Below, piece after piece: positions 6,691 through 14,500 of a stretch of DNA of 14,500 nucleotides (the stretch's first letter is position 1; the number at the start of each line of letters is the position of its first letter). The notes beneath the pieces were generated by a model that did not search any database, was not told the DNA's origin, and saw only the letters and a program-made list of their open reading frames with translations. Origin of the DNA: Candidatus Babelota bacterium (GTDB lineage: Bacteria > Babelota > Babeliae > Babelales > JAUPTZ01); contig JAUPVI010000012.1 of NCBI GenBank assembly GCA_030917105.1, positions 1,868-16,367 on the forward strand, given 5' to 3'. The position numbers and the translations under genes were made by a program.

Positions 6691-9030
6691 ATGCAACGCA
6701 GGGTAGTGTCGGTAGCGTTTTGGTGTGCGTATGTAGTCTGCGCATCGCAGGCGTTGTATGCCGTAGATACGACTCTTTTTCAGGAAGCTGTGGAAAAGAT
6801 AAAGGACTCGAGCACTCTTTTTTTGAGCAAAAAAGACGTGGAAGTAAAGCTCGGGGGTCGTATTCGTCAGGAAACATTTAGTTTTTTTTCGCCGCTTGTG
6901 CTTCGATCTGATTATTTTGATCGGTATACGTTTCAGCGTGCAAGGTTTAATTTTGATATAGACGGATTTTTTGGAAAAAAAACCTACGGCGAAAATGTGA
7001 TTAACACGCGTCTTCGCCTTACAGCATTTAAAGTATATGACAACGATAAAGCGTATACGCCGCCAATCATAGAACCAGTAGCTTTCAATTCTGGTAACTA
7101 TATCAGAAAAGTTGATATCTCTGATCATGGACACGAATCAATTGTCCCACTGGCCTTTCTTGAAGAAGGGTATGTTGCGGTAAAGCTTCAAAAACTTATG
7201 CCGATTCTAGTGCCTACTGAGTTGAAAATTGGTTATTTTGCTCAGGCCATCGGCCGTGGCATCGCTCTTGGTGATTACTTTGGTGGCGGTGTTGATTACT
7301 TGGGATGGTTTGAAGAAGGCAATCTTGGTAACAATACGAACCTTTCTCCGGGGTTAACACTTACGCTTGGTGATTGTAAGTCCTTGGCTCTTGAGTTTTA
7401 CTATTCTCAATGGAAGAAACAGTCACAAGGGCCGGACCACACACGTAAAGAATTGGCGGTTCGCCGTCTTGATCGTGATGAAAATGCCCGTGATCCTCGT
7501 TCTATTCAGCGTGGGACAAATGCTGACCGCAATTTGTTTTCACTGCGCGGTATAGTAAGAAACAATGCTGCTGGTGATGGATTTTCTTTGTATGCCGAAC
7601 CATATTTAGTGTATGTGAATGCGCCGGAGCTCAAGGTAGAATTTGAAGGTGATTCAAGCGCGAAACTTGGCACTGTTGGTTGCATGCTTGACTGGGGATG
7701 CGATGGATGGAAAGTAAATGGTGAGTTTGGGCTTCAGTTTGGACGGCAAATAATGCATCCAATTGACCGAAATCATGTTGTGTATGACGATGCGTACTAT
7801 ACGCAGACGGCAACGGTCTATGGTGTCGGCGATGATGCGGGAGTTCCGCAATCAGGATCGGCAATTGCTGGTCGGCTGGATGCGACCTCTGGCGTTCCAG
7901 CGAAATATCATAGCCATATCTTGCTCGGTATGACGACCGGCACTGCTCTGGATTCAGCCCAGTTTTTGCCCTATCGCGCTTATTATGTTTCCGATGAGAA
8001 TGCGCATGTAAACGCAGAGCGTATGCTTTCGCAGCAAGGAAGCTTTGTGCGTCGTGGCGCGCCCGAACATCCGAATGAAGTTGACACTACCCATGCTCTG
8101 AATGCCGGTGACATTTACAAGAGCTCGAAATTTACCTCTGATATAACTTCCCACGACTCGCTTTATAGTCCGTATCAGATCGTTACTGGTATTGATTATT
8201 ACGACAATCTTTTTAGGTTTTCCGGCTTGGGACCGAATGGTGCGCTTTTTAATGCGAACATTCCTTTCGGTGGTGGCAAGAGATTTCGTGATAAATACAC
8301 GCTTGATTTTGCTGGCGTAATGGGAGTGTTGGATATTTCTTATACAGCGCCATCAAAAAAGTGGATGCTCTCTGCTGCTGTTGGGTATATCAGTGGCGCC
8401 GAGTATCCGTTTGATAAAGAAGAAGACAAGCGCTATAGCGGATTTGTGCCATTACGTGACGGAAATTATCAAGGGCAAATTGTTAAGTCGTACGCTGTGC
8501 TAGCAGCTCGCCGAATTGCGCGGCCGAGCACGTATTCAGATACGCTATTGTATGCACCAAACAACTTTGAAGACTCATCTAATTTACAATACTTTGGCTT
8601 TGGCTCAGCTCTCCGGCCATGTCAAGATCGTAATAAGTTATTAATTGAAAGCAACCTGCTTTATTTCTGGCAAGATGTTGCGCCGTATACCTGGGACAAG
8701 TCAGCCACACGAGATTTTGGTGATGCCTCTCTTAATGGCATATGGCAGAAGCTACAATCAGATTTGCATTTTACGGGGTATCAAACGACCCGACGCGCAA
8801 GCAAACAGTTGGGTCTCGAATTTAATACTGTGGTTACGTGGACACCGGTGCCAAGTGTTGAAGTGCGGGCTTTGTTTGCAACGTTTGTTCCTGGAAAATT
8901 ATATGAAGATATTGATGGAACGCCCAATGAGTACGGTGTTCGTGTTGATGCTAATGGTGATGTGCATCTTGACAGCTTGGGCCGAAAAATGCCGTTTGGC
9001 GGCATGGTTCGTCTGACCTATTTGTTCTAA
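6691..9030 (+). CDS. outer-membrane beta-barrel protein, first of a tandem paralogous pair
   Basis: A 779-residue exported protein. From ATG 6691 the first 24 residues form a textbook signal peptide ('MQRR', hydrophobic 5-20, cleavage after 'ALYA'); a start at 6628 would add 21 polar residues in front of it. A short helical stretch (25-48) precedes 'VKLGGRIRQE' (52-61), then many alternating amphipathic strands with Gly-Tyr-Asp turns, ending 'GMVRLTYLF'. A final Phe is the usual recognition signal for BAM-dependent insertion into the outer membrane. Overall it resembles a large porin-like barrel, and I cannot name its substrate. Two blocks are nearly shared with the downstream paralogue: residues 309-412 ('NAPELKVEF', 'PIDRNH', 'DDAYYTQTAT', 'KYHSHI') and 428-450 ('PYRAYYVSDE'). 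Ten bases separate it from that gene, so the two are very likely co-transcribed. It is divergent from the giant secreted protein. Confidence 0.85.
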   Translation: MQRRVVSVAFWCAYVVCASQALYAVDTTLFQEAVEKIKDSSTLFLSKKDVEVKLGGRIRQETFSFFSPLVLRSDYFDRYTFQRARFNFDIDGFFGKKTYGENVINTRLRLTAFKVYDNDKAYTPPIIEPVAFNSGNYIRKVDISDHGHESIVPLAFLEEGYVAVKLQKLMPILVPTELKIGYFAQAIGRGIALGDYFGGGVDYLGWFEEGNLGNNTNLSPGLTLTLGDCKSLALEFYYSQWKKQSQGPDHTRKELAVRRLDRDENARDPRSIQRGTNADRNLFSLRGIVRNNAAGDGFSLYAEPYLVYVNAPELKVEFEGDSSAKLGTVGCMLDWGCDGWKVNGEFGLQFGRQIMHPIDRNHVVYDDAYYTQTATVYGVGDDAGVPQSGSAIAGRLDATSGVPAKYHSHILLGMTTGTALDSAQFLPYRAYYVSDENAHVNAERMLSQQGSFVRRGAPEHPNEVDTTHALNAGDIYKSSKFTSDITSHDSLYSPYQIVTGIDYYDNLFRFSGLGPNGALFNANIPFGGGKRFRDKYTLDFAGVMGVLDISYTAPSKKWMLSAAVGYISGAEYPFDKEEDKRYSGFVPLRDGNYQGQIVKSYAVLAARRIARPSTYSDTLLYAPNNFEDSSNLQYFGFGSALRPCQDRNKLLIESNLLYFWQDVAPYTWDKSATRDFGDASLNGIWQKLQSDLHFTGYQTTRRASKQLGLEFNTVVTWTPVPSVEVRALFATFVPGKLYEDIDGTPNEYGVRVDANGDVHLDSLGRKMPFGGMVRLTYLF

Positions 9031-9034
9031 GGAG
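9029..9034 (+). promoter_or_regulatory. ribosome-binding site of the second barrel protein
   Basis: AAGGAG begins within the stop codon of the upstream gene and lies six bases before ATG 9041. This is a strong site and supports co-translation of the pair from one mRNA. Confidence 0.8.
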
Positions 9035-9040
9035 AGAGTA

Positions 9041-11536
9041 ATGAATCGTACGTATATTTTTTGTTTAGCACTTATGGTGAGCTTGATCGGGCACATTTTA
9101 GCACGAGATCCTGAGGTTTCGTTGATGCACAATAGGCAGTCGTCTCTTTGGTACTCAAATAACTTTGGTGCATCTGCAGAGCAGCATTTTCCAGTGCTTT
9201 GTACCGATTTAATGACTACACGTTTAGCGATGTCGCAAACAGAGGTTACGGACAATGCTATAGGGCTGTATCGAGAAGATGTGGATTTTGCTTTGAGTGG
9301 CCGTGTGCGTCAAGAGGGGCAACTTTTTGATCGACCGTTAACATTGCGTAATGATTTTAACGATATTTATGCCTTCACTCGGAGCAAGCTTAATCTAGAT
9401 TTTAACTCTCAGTACGGGGTGCGTACTTATGGTAAGCCAGCAGCTCAAATGGGTATGCGATTGACTGCGTTCTCCTTGTGGGCTGACCCTTATATCTATA
9501 CTCCAATTCTTTCTGAAAAAGTTTACTTTCATGCAACTAACTTTTTAAAAAAAGCAGAAATCGGGGAACACTCACACAGGGGTATTGTGCCACTGGTTTT
9601 TCTAGAAGAAGGCTGGTTAAGAATTAATTTCGACGCGTTTCTCGATACAATAAACTATCCGCTTTCTATCCAGGTTGGTACTTTCCCGTTTATCGTAGGC
9701 CGTGGTATTAGTTTGGGTGATTATTTTGAAGGCGGCGATGAGTATCGTGGTTTTGAGCGAAAAGGCGACATTGGTAATGCACCGCAAAAACCAAATGGCC
9801 TCTTGATTACGGCAGGTATTAGCGATAACGCGGTCTTTGAGTTTTATTATTCAAAATGGCAGGAGCGTTCTAGTGGCCCTCTTTACAATCGTGAAGAAGT
9901 AAACGCAAAGCGCCTTGATCGTGATTTGTCTCTTGATCCGCGAAATATTGAGCGAGGCATAAGTGCCGATACCGATATTTTTGCTGCGCGACTTGGGTGT
10001 ACGTTTAACTTTGATGATGAGCAGCATGCGTTGTATGTAGAGCCATACGCAGTGTTTTTAAATGCGCCAGAATTGAAGGTTGAGTTTGATGCAGACTCTG
10101 CATTGCGACAAGGAACTTTCGGCGTTATGACTGAATATAGCTACGGCAATTGGAGTATAAACTGTGAAACTGCGTTTCAATACGGCAAGCAGCATATGTT
10201 TCCTATAGATCGTAACCATCTTATTGTTGATGATGCGTATTATACTCAGACAGCAACACTCTATGGTACCGGTGGTGATGCGGGCGAGCCGCAACAAAGT
10301 ACTGTCGCTGGCCGGCTTGATCAGCAAATTGGCCAACCAGTCAAGTATCATAGTCATATATTTCTTGGTGCGTCGTTGAATGGTAGCTCTGATCATAGCA
10401 CCGATGCGGCTGCAACGGTTGCTGGCCTTGATGCTACTACGGAATACTTGCCGTATCGTGCGTATTATGTGTCCGATGAAATGCAGCATATTAATGCGAA
10501 TCGCGTAATGGCAGAGCAAGGCGGCAAAATCCGTTGTGCCGCACCGCTTCACAGTACGGATGATTTTACTGCTGGTAAGTTGTATGTGAGTCAGAAGCAA
10601 GCTCCTGATCACGGAACATTTGTGAATGGCTCTTTGTATAGTCAGTACCTCTTTAAGACTGGTGTTGATTATTATGATACCGTGTTTAACGTTGTAAATA
10701 CGGCGCCGAACGGCATTCTCTTTAACGCAAACTTGCCGTTTGGTGCTCAGCGTCGCTTCCGCCCTGAGTACACGGTTACAAATCTTGGTGTTATGGGATT
10801 GCTTGATGTTCGCTACACGTTACCAGAGTCCCGCATGAATTTTTCTGCAGCAATGGGGTACGTTGGTGGTGATGCATATCCGTTCCAAGCGTCAGCAGAA
10901 AGAGATAAGGATTCAAGTCATTTTATGCCGCTTCGTGACTCAAATTATGTTGGGCGCTATGTGACTTCTTTTGTAATGTTCTATCCACGCTACTTGCCGC
11001 GTCCAATGGAAATGTCGGACAATGACCTCTTTGCTCATAACGACTACAAAACGTTGGAAAATTTACAGTATGTTGGTGTGGGTTCGCAGTGGTATCCGTT
11101 AGCAAGTGGTACAGTAATGGTTGAAGGTAACGCGATTTGCTTCTGGGAAGTTTCACCTCCACATAAATGGAATATTAATCAGCCACGTTCATTTGCACGC
11201 AACAGTGCAACTGACGGCAGTGGACATGGTAAAGAAGATTCGCTGTACGCGTATATTCAGCAAAATGAATTGTATTTTTCTGGTTCGTCAACAACTACAC
11301 TTGCAAGCAAGTGCTTAGGACTCGAGCTCAATGCGCTGGTGAGCTGGCGTCCCTATGATAGCTTGCAGTTTGACTTGCGCGCTGGCATATTTATTCCGGG
11401 TGCGCTGTACACTGATATCCAAGGATGCCCAAATGCTAATACTCGTCGCGTAGATCAGAAAGGTGATTGGCGCTATGACAGTCTTGGCACTCAAATGGTG
11501 AGTGGCGGTCAGGCGCGGGTAACGTATCGCTTTTAA
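9041..11536 (+). CDS. outer-membrane beta-barrel protein, second of a tandem paralogous pair
   Basis: An 831-residue exported protein, homologous to the upstream gene over its whole length. A signal peptide spans residues 1-21 ('MNRTYIF', hydrophobic core, cleavage after 'HILA'). An extra 30-40 residue segment precedes the shared 'FALSGRVRQEG' (83-93). Matching landmarks run in the same order: 'YAFTRSKLNLDF' (110-121), 'GIVPLVFLEEGW' (181-192), 'GRGISLGDYFEGG' (220-232), 'KRLDRD' (290-295), 'NAPELKVEFD' (341-350), 'DDAYYTQTATLYG' (397-409), 'PYRAYYVSDE' (471-480) and 'FNANLPFG' (561-568). It ends 'ARVTYRF', again with terminal Phe for outer-membrane insertion. Function is unknown; a porin, receptor or export channel all fit. 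It arose by tandem duplication with clear divergence. The stop is 12 bases from the stop of the convergent ATPase gene, leaving no room for a terminator. Confidence 0.85.
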   Translation: MNRTYIFCLALMVSLIGHILARDPEVSLMHNRQSSLWYSNNFGASAEQHFPVLCTDLMTTRLAMSQTEVTDNAIGLYREDVDFALSGRVRQEGQLFDRPLTLRNDFNDIYAFTRSKLNLDFNSQYGVRTYGKPAAQMGMRLTAFSLWADPYIYTPILSEKVYFHATNFLKKAEIGEHSHRGIVPLVFLEEGWLRINFDAFLDTINYPLSIQVGTFPFIVGRGISLGDYFEGGDEYRGFERKGDIGNAPQKPNGLLITAGISDNAVFEFYYSKWQERSSGPLYNREEVNAKRLDRDLSLDPRNIERGISADTDIFAARLGCTFNFDDEQHALYVEPYAVFLNAPELKVEFDADSALRQGTFGVMTEYSYGNWSINCETAFQYGKQHMFPIDRNHLIVDDAYYTQTATLYGTGGDAGEPQQSTVAGRLDQQIGQPVKYHSHIFLGASLNGSSDHSTDAAATVAGLDATTEYLPYRAYYVSDEMQHINANRVMAEQGGKIRCAAPLHSTDDFTAGKLYVSQKQAPDHGTFVNGSLYSQYLFKTGVDYYDTVFNVVNTAPNGILFNANLPFGAQRRFRPEYTVTNLGVMGLLDVRYTLPESRMNFSAAMGYVGGDAYPFQASAERDKDSSHFMPLRDSNYVGRYVTSFVMFYPRYLPRPMEMSDNDLFAHNDYKTLENLQYVGVGSQWYPLASGTVMVEGNAICFWEVSPPHKWNINQPRSFARNSATDGSGHGKEDSLYAYIQQNELYFSGSSTTTLASKCLGLELNALVSWRPYDSLQFDLRAGIFIPGALYTDIQGCPNANTRRVDQKGDWRYDSLGTQMVSGGQARVTYRF

Positions 11537-11548
11537 TAACTCGCGGAG

Positions 11549-12790
11549 CTAGCGAACTAGGCAATGCCAGGGAAGCAAAAGTGTATTTTCCTCGATTCGG
11601 TAGCAGTCTGTGCCAGCATATATGATAAGCCCTGGCATTACCTCTGGGCCTTTTCCCGCATACGTTTCGCGAAAGGCTGCAAGGCCGCGGGCGTCGTACT
11701 TGCTAATGTTTGTCTGCATTTTGATTTCGATAGGATACAGTTTGTTGTCAAAGGCAATGACGAGGTCTACTTCGGCGCCGCCGCCGGTACGCCAATGGTA
11801 AAGCTGGGCTTTAAACGGTAGCATGCTTAAAATTGTATCTATCGTATTTACGATAAGCGTTTCAAAAAGGGCTCCGCGCAGAGGATGGCTTCTTAGAGCC
11901 TCAGGGCTTGGAACCCGCTGTAAAAGACATGCCAGGCCAGTGTCGGTAAAGTAACCCTTTGGTTTGCTGGAGACTCTTTTAATAGTATTTCCACTATAGG
12001 CAGGGATATCTTTCCATTGGTAACTTTGCTTAAGAAGGGCTATCCATTTTTTAGCACTTGCGCCGGCCATATCAAGATCGCGGCCTAGTTGTTCATAATT
12101 AATCTCTTGTGCAGTTAGCGCGGCGACTAGTCCAAAAAAAGCGGTAAAATCCTCTAAATCTTTTACTGATCCGAGCGTTCGAACATCGCGCTGAATATAT
12201 GTTTGGACATACGACTGTAATTTATCTTGGAGGAGGTCTTCAGGAAGGTCGAGATAGCCGGGCATACCTCCTCGCCATATTGTTCGTATAGGGGAAAGGT
12301 TTGGTACCACGCCGGTTACATATGATTTGAGGTCGTGCGGATGGGCTAAGTACCGCTCAAGCCAAGTTGGTTTTTCAGTCATGCCTAGTTGTTCATAAAT
12401 GGTCATTGGAGCAAGAGGCAAGATGGTGACCCGGCCAGCAAGGCTCTCAGCAACACTTTGGAGAGTGCTTAGGTTTTGTGAGCCAGTCATAAGATATTGA
12501 GGGCAAGCTTCAGATCGATCGACTACGCGTTTTATGACATTGAGGAGTTGTGGGACATACTGAATTTCGTCCAATATGATGGGTGCAGGGTGTTCTTGCA
12601 AGAAAAGCTCTGGGTCTTTGCGAGCAGACAAAATGTCGAGCTCTGGATCAAAAGTAGCCATAAACAGGTCTGGAAACATATTCTCCAAGATTGTACTTTT
12701 TCCTACTTGGCGGGCTCCTGTTATGAGCATAACCTTGGAGTAGTCACTGAGACGTTTCAATTTTTGCTCAATGTGCCGATTTTTATACAT
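11549..12790 (-). CDS. AAA-type ATPase with DUF4143 C-terminal domain
   Basis: A 413-residue cytoplasmic P-loop ATPase of the widespread AAA_14/DUF4143 family, whose cellular role is generally unsettled. The Walker A motif is 'GARQVGKST' (25-33), Walker B is 'PIILDEIQ' (70-77), and the sensor-like 'LMTGSQN' is at 100-106. 'RGGMPGYL' (173-180) and 'YIQRDVRTLGSV' (198-209) mark the link into the C-terminal part, which includes a winged-helix-like segment around 215-260. The end carries the restriction-endonuclease-like signature: E310, 'WRTGGGAEVDLVI' (333-345) and 'PIEIK' (353-357). All key residues look intact. Length is normal for the family. The start is supported by AGGGGG four bases before the ATG. 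It is a lone gene between convergent and co-directional neighbours, with its own upstream region containing an inverted repeat. It could be accessory, since such ATPases are often multicopy and mobile between lineages, but I see no flanking mobile element. Confidence 0.88.
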   Translation of the reverse strand: MYKNRHIEQKLKRLSDYSKVMLITGARQVGKSTILENMFPDLFMATFDPELDILSARKDPELFLQEHPAPIILDEIQYVPQLLNVIKRVVDRSEACPQYLMTGSQNLSTLQSVAESLAGRVTILPLAPMTIYEQLGMTEKPTWLERYLAHPHDLKSYVTGVVPNLSPIRTIWRGGMPGYLDLPEDLLQDKLQSYVQTYIQRDVRTLGSVKDLEDFTAFFGLVAALTAQEINYEQLGRDLDMAGASAKKWIALLKQSYQWKDIPAYSGNTIKRVSSKPKGYFTDTGLACLLQRVPSPEALRSHPLRGALFETLIVNTIDTILSMLPFKAQLYHWRTGGGAEVDLVIAFDNKLYPIEIKMQTNISKYDARGLAAFRETYAGKGPEVMPGLIIYAGTDCYRIEENTLLLPWHCLVR

Positions 12791-12794
12791 AAAA

Positions 12795-12800
12795 CCCCCT
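12795..12800 (-). promoter_or_regulatory. ribosome-binding site of the AAA ATPase
   Basis: Minus-strand AGGGGG sits four bases before the ATG at 12790-12788. It abuts the 10-bp palindrome at 12800-12809, so a factor bound there could hide it. Confidence 0.55.
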
Positions 12801-12809
12801 GATTAATCA
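12800..12809. repeat. 10-bp palindrome TGATTAATCA next to the ATPase start
   Basis: Perfect palindrome lying between the ribosome-binding site and the larger inverted repeat. The size suits a dimeric protein site, but AT-rich palindromes of this length also occur by chance. Confidence 0.4.
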
Positions 12810-12858
12810 AAAGTACCTTGCAATCCTGAATTTATACTACAAGATTACAAGGTACTTT
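12810..12858. repeat. inverted repeat upstream of the AAA ATPase, possible operator
   Basis: Arms AAAGTACCTTGCAATC (12810-12825) and GATTACAAGGTACTTT (12843-12858) pair over 16 positions with a single mismatch, which becomes a G-U pair in minus-strand RNA. The 17-base loop contains TATAAA on the minus strand (12831-12836), a reasonable -10 element. There is no T-run after it in the ATPase direction, so it is not a terminator. Either a repressor operator straddling the promoter or a 5'-leader hairpin would fit. Confidence 0.55.
12831..12836 (-). promoter_or_regulatory. possible -10 element of the ATPase promoter
   Basis: TATAAA on the minus strand, centred in the loop of the inverted repeat and about 40 bases before the ATG. 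I find no good -35 hexamer at the usual distance, so the promoter would need an activator or the call is wrong. Confidence 0.25.
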
Positions 12859-12916
12859 AAAAGAGCCCAGTTTATTTTTGTGGTTTTATTCTTTTGAAAT
12901 GCTACTTTTTTTATAG

Positions 12917-12926
12917 AAGGTACTTT
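12917..12926. repeat. third copy of the half-site AAGGTACTTT
   Basis: Identical over ten bases to the right arm of the inverted repeat (12849-12858), same orientation, 68 bases further from the ATPase gene. It lies between the repeat and the gltX terminator and may be an extra binding site. Confidence 0.4.
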
Positions 12927-12940
12927 GTGGTTATTAATTA

Positions 12941-12989
12941 AAATTCCCTGTACAAAGTTCGAAATCTCAGAACTTTGTACAGGGAATTT
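12941..12989 (-). terminator. intrinsic terminator of gltX
   Basis: Two perfectly complementary 20-base arms (12941-12960 and 12970-12989) enclose a 9-base loop. Read on the minus strand the stem ends in TTTT and continues TAATTAATAA. It begins 19 bases after the gltX stop codon. This is the strongest secondary structure in the window. Confidence 0.88.
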
Positions 12990-13008
12990 GTATTTTATAG
13001 TCAGAAGG

Positions 13009-14454
13009 CTACGCTTTCAGGAGCTCAAGTGCTTTCATGCAGCGACGGTCAGTTTCTTCTTTGCCCAGTAGGGCAATGATTTGATACAGCGTTGGTCCTT
13101 GGGCGACACCGGAAATAGCAAAGCGTAATGGCTGAATGATTTTGCCCATGCCGACATTAAGGGTTGCGGCATAATCTCGTATTGTTGCTTCTATCGTTGT
13201 GGCATCAAAAGAGGCTAATTTATTTAATAGGGCAAGGATACTTTTAATGTGTCCTCCGGCTTCAGGGCTCCAAGCTTTAGCGGCAATTGCTGGATCGTAG
13301 CTTGCTGGTGCCTGGAAGAAGTAGCTTCCTCGACTGAAAAACTCTGGTAGAAGTGTTGTTCTTTCTCTTAAGAGGTCTATTGCTTGAGCTAAATATGTAT
13401 CGCTGCAGTTGCTAAAGCTGTAGTCAGCGGCAAATGGTTTGAGACGTTGAACGAGTGCGGTAGCCGGCATTTTTTGAATGTATTGCTCATTAATCCAATC
13501 GAGCTTTTCTAGGTTAAATACGGCTCCAGCTTTGCCGACACACGCTAAAGAAAACTCCTTGATTAACTCTTCCATGCTAAAGAACTCGCGCGTATCTCCT
13601 GGGTTCCAACCTAAAAAGGCGATGAAGTTTATGAGTGCTTCTGGCAAGTAACCTTTTCTTTTGTAGTCTTCAACAGCAACATCTCCTTGGCGCTTACTCA
13701 ACTTGCTGCGATCGCTATTGAGAAGCAGTGGAAGGTGGGCAAATTGTGGTGCTTCCCAGCCAAAGTACTCGTACAAAAGAAGGTGTTTTGGTGTACTAGA
13801 AAGCCATTCTTCGCCGCGAATGACGTGGCTAATTTTCATGTAATGGTCATCGACTACTACGGCTAGGTGATAGGTTGGAAAGCCGTCCGATTTCATTAAT
13901 ACCTGATCATCAACAACTTTGTAACCAAACGTTACCGGTCCACGAATGAGATCTGAGAAGGTAAGTTCGCCTTCAAGCGGGACTTTCATGCGAATGACTG
14001 ATTTCGGCTCACTAGCTAATTTTTGAGCAACGGCCGCGGCGTCTAGGTTGCGGCAATGCTTGTCGTACGCTGGCGGCAATTTATGGGCTATTTGCGTGGC
14101 GCGAATTTGATCGAGTCGTTCTGGGGAACAGAAGCAGTGGTAGGCATGGCCTTTTGCTATGAGTTCAAGGGCGTGATTTTTGTACATATCGAGGCGTTCG
14201 GACTGAACATAAGGGCCGCATGGTCCATCTTTGCCTGGACCTTCGTCAAATTCGATGCCGGCCCACTGAAGAGCTTGAATGATGTTTTCAGTTGCTCCTT
14301 CTACCAGCCTTGTTTGATCGGTGTCTTCGATGCGGAGGAGGAACTGGCCACCATGCTTTTTGGCAAGTAGGTATGCGTAAAGAGCGGTGCGGAGGCCTCC
14401 GACGTGGAGGTAGCCGGTTGGGCTTGGTGCAAAGCGAGTGCGAACGATGTTCAT
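13009..14454 (-). CDS. gltX: glutamyl-tRNA synthetase
   Basis: Cytoplasmic class Ic aminoacyl-tRNA synthetase that charges tRNA-Glu with glutamate using ATP. With the start used here it has 481 residues, a normal length. The N-terminal 'RFAPSPTGYLHVGG' (7-20) contains the HIGH-type motif, 'RIEDTDQTR' (41-49) binds substrate, and 'KLSKR' (251-255) is the KMSKS motif. 'GEEWLSSTPKH' (214-224) and 'GWNPGDTREFF' (282-292) are typical of the family, and the C-terminal helical part is the anticodon-binding domain. The zinc-site cysteines C107, C109 and C134 are present, but the His expected two residues after the last one is Asn136, so zinc binding is doubtful. An in-frame ATG at 14472 would add six residues with no ribosome-binding site; the internal ATG at 14454 gives the usual family start and has GGGGAAG before it. 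Whether it also charges tRNA-Gln cannot be judged here. Confidence 0.95.
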   Translation of the reverse strand: MNIVRTRFAPSPTGYLHVGGLRTALYAYLLAKKHGGQFLLRIEDTDQTRLVEGATENIIQALQWAGIEFDEGPGKDGPCGPYVQSERLDMYKNHALELIAKGHAYHCFCSPERLDQIRATQIAHKLPPAYDKHCRNLDAAAVAQKLASEPKSVIRMKVPLEGELTFSDLIRGPVTFGYKVVDDQVLMKSDGFPTYHLAVVVDDHYMKISHVIRGEEWLSSTPKHLLLYEYFGWEAPQFAHLPLLLNSDRSKLSKRQGDVAVEDYKRKGYLPEALINFIAFLGWNPGDTREFFSMEELIKEFSLACVGKAGAVFNLEKLDWINEQYIQKMPATALVQRLKPFAADYSFSNCSDTYLAQAIDLLRERTTLLPEFFSRGSYFFQAPASYDPAIAAKAWSPEAGGHIKSILALLNKLASFDATTIEATIRDYAATLNVGMGKIIQPLRFAISGVAQGPTLYQIIALLGKEETDRRCMKALELLKA

Positions 14455-14463
14455 AAACTGGTA

Positions 14464-14470
14464 CTTCCCC
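14464..14470 (-). promoter_or_regulatory. ribosome-binding site favouring the shorter gltX start
   Basis: Minus-strand GGGGAAG lies nine bases before ATG 14454-14452. The upstream ATG at 14472 is preceded only by AT-rich sequence. The match is imperfect, so the choice of start is a preference. Confidence 0.4.
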
Positions 14471-14500
14471 ATATTTTAGCGACTAAAAATGACTAGTGGG

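Noticed and set aside
6616..7134. 172-codon open frame on the minus strand
   Set aside because: Lies opposite the start of the barrel gene, has low-complexity Lys/Phe-rich composition and no ribosome-binding site or recognisable motif.
10058..10612. 184-codon open frame on the minus strand inside the second barrel gene
   Set aside because: Antisense to a strongly conserved coding region; its composition follows from the sense codons.
11537..11560. Small CTAG/CTAG inverted repeat at the barrel-ATPase junction as a terminator
   Set aside because: The stem is only four base pairs, with no T-run on either side.

Overview
The window looks like a stretch of chromosome from an uncultured, probably host-associated Gram-negative bacterium. 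Two of its genes end in the C-terminal aromatic residue typical of outer-membrane beta-barrels, and three encode secreted proteins with clear signal peptides. A huge secreted beta-rich protein, tandem large barrel proteins with a 'GGR(I/V)RQE' start, and an AAA/DUF4143 ATPase together remind me of Candidatus Dependentiae (TM6). That assignment is from memory and is only moderately secure: no rRNA or ribosomal-protein gene is present to settle it.

Layout, left to right. The 3' end of an unidentified + strand gene overlaps by 14 bases a GTG-started MutY-like DNA glycosylase (208-1026). This meets, tail to tail across 16 bases, a 1,779-residue secreted protein on the minus strand (1043-6382). 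A 308-base divergent gap follows, then two paralogous outer-membrane proteins in tandem on the plus strand (6691-9030 and 9041-11536), probably one operon. Twelve bases after them, again tail to tail, is a minus-strand AAA ATPase (11549-12790). Its upstream region carries an inverted repeat plus an extra copy of the half-site. Last comes a perfect 20-bp hairpin terminator and glutamyl-tRNA synthetase (gltX, minus strand).

The core housekeeping pieces are gltX and the MutY-like repair enzyme. The accessory core, 1043-11536, is a cell-surface locus: one giant exported protein divergent from two barrel proteins. The giant protein has a striking tryptophan ladder (about one Trp every nine residues in two blocks), a helical middle, and a C-terminal half that reads like a beta-solenoid. 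It has no barrel anchor of its own. Whether the neighbouring barrels export or hold it is an open inference.

I saw no tRNA, rRNA, CRISPR array, insertion sequence or phage gene. The only convincing intrinsic terminator is the one after gltX; both tail-to-tail junctions are too short to hold one.
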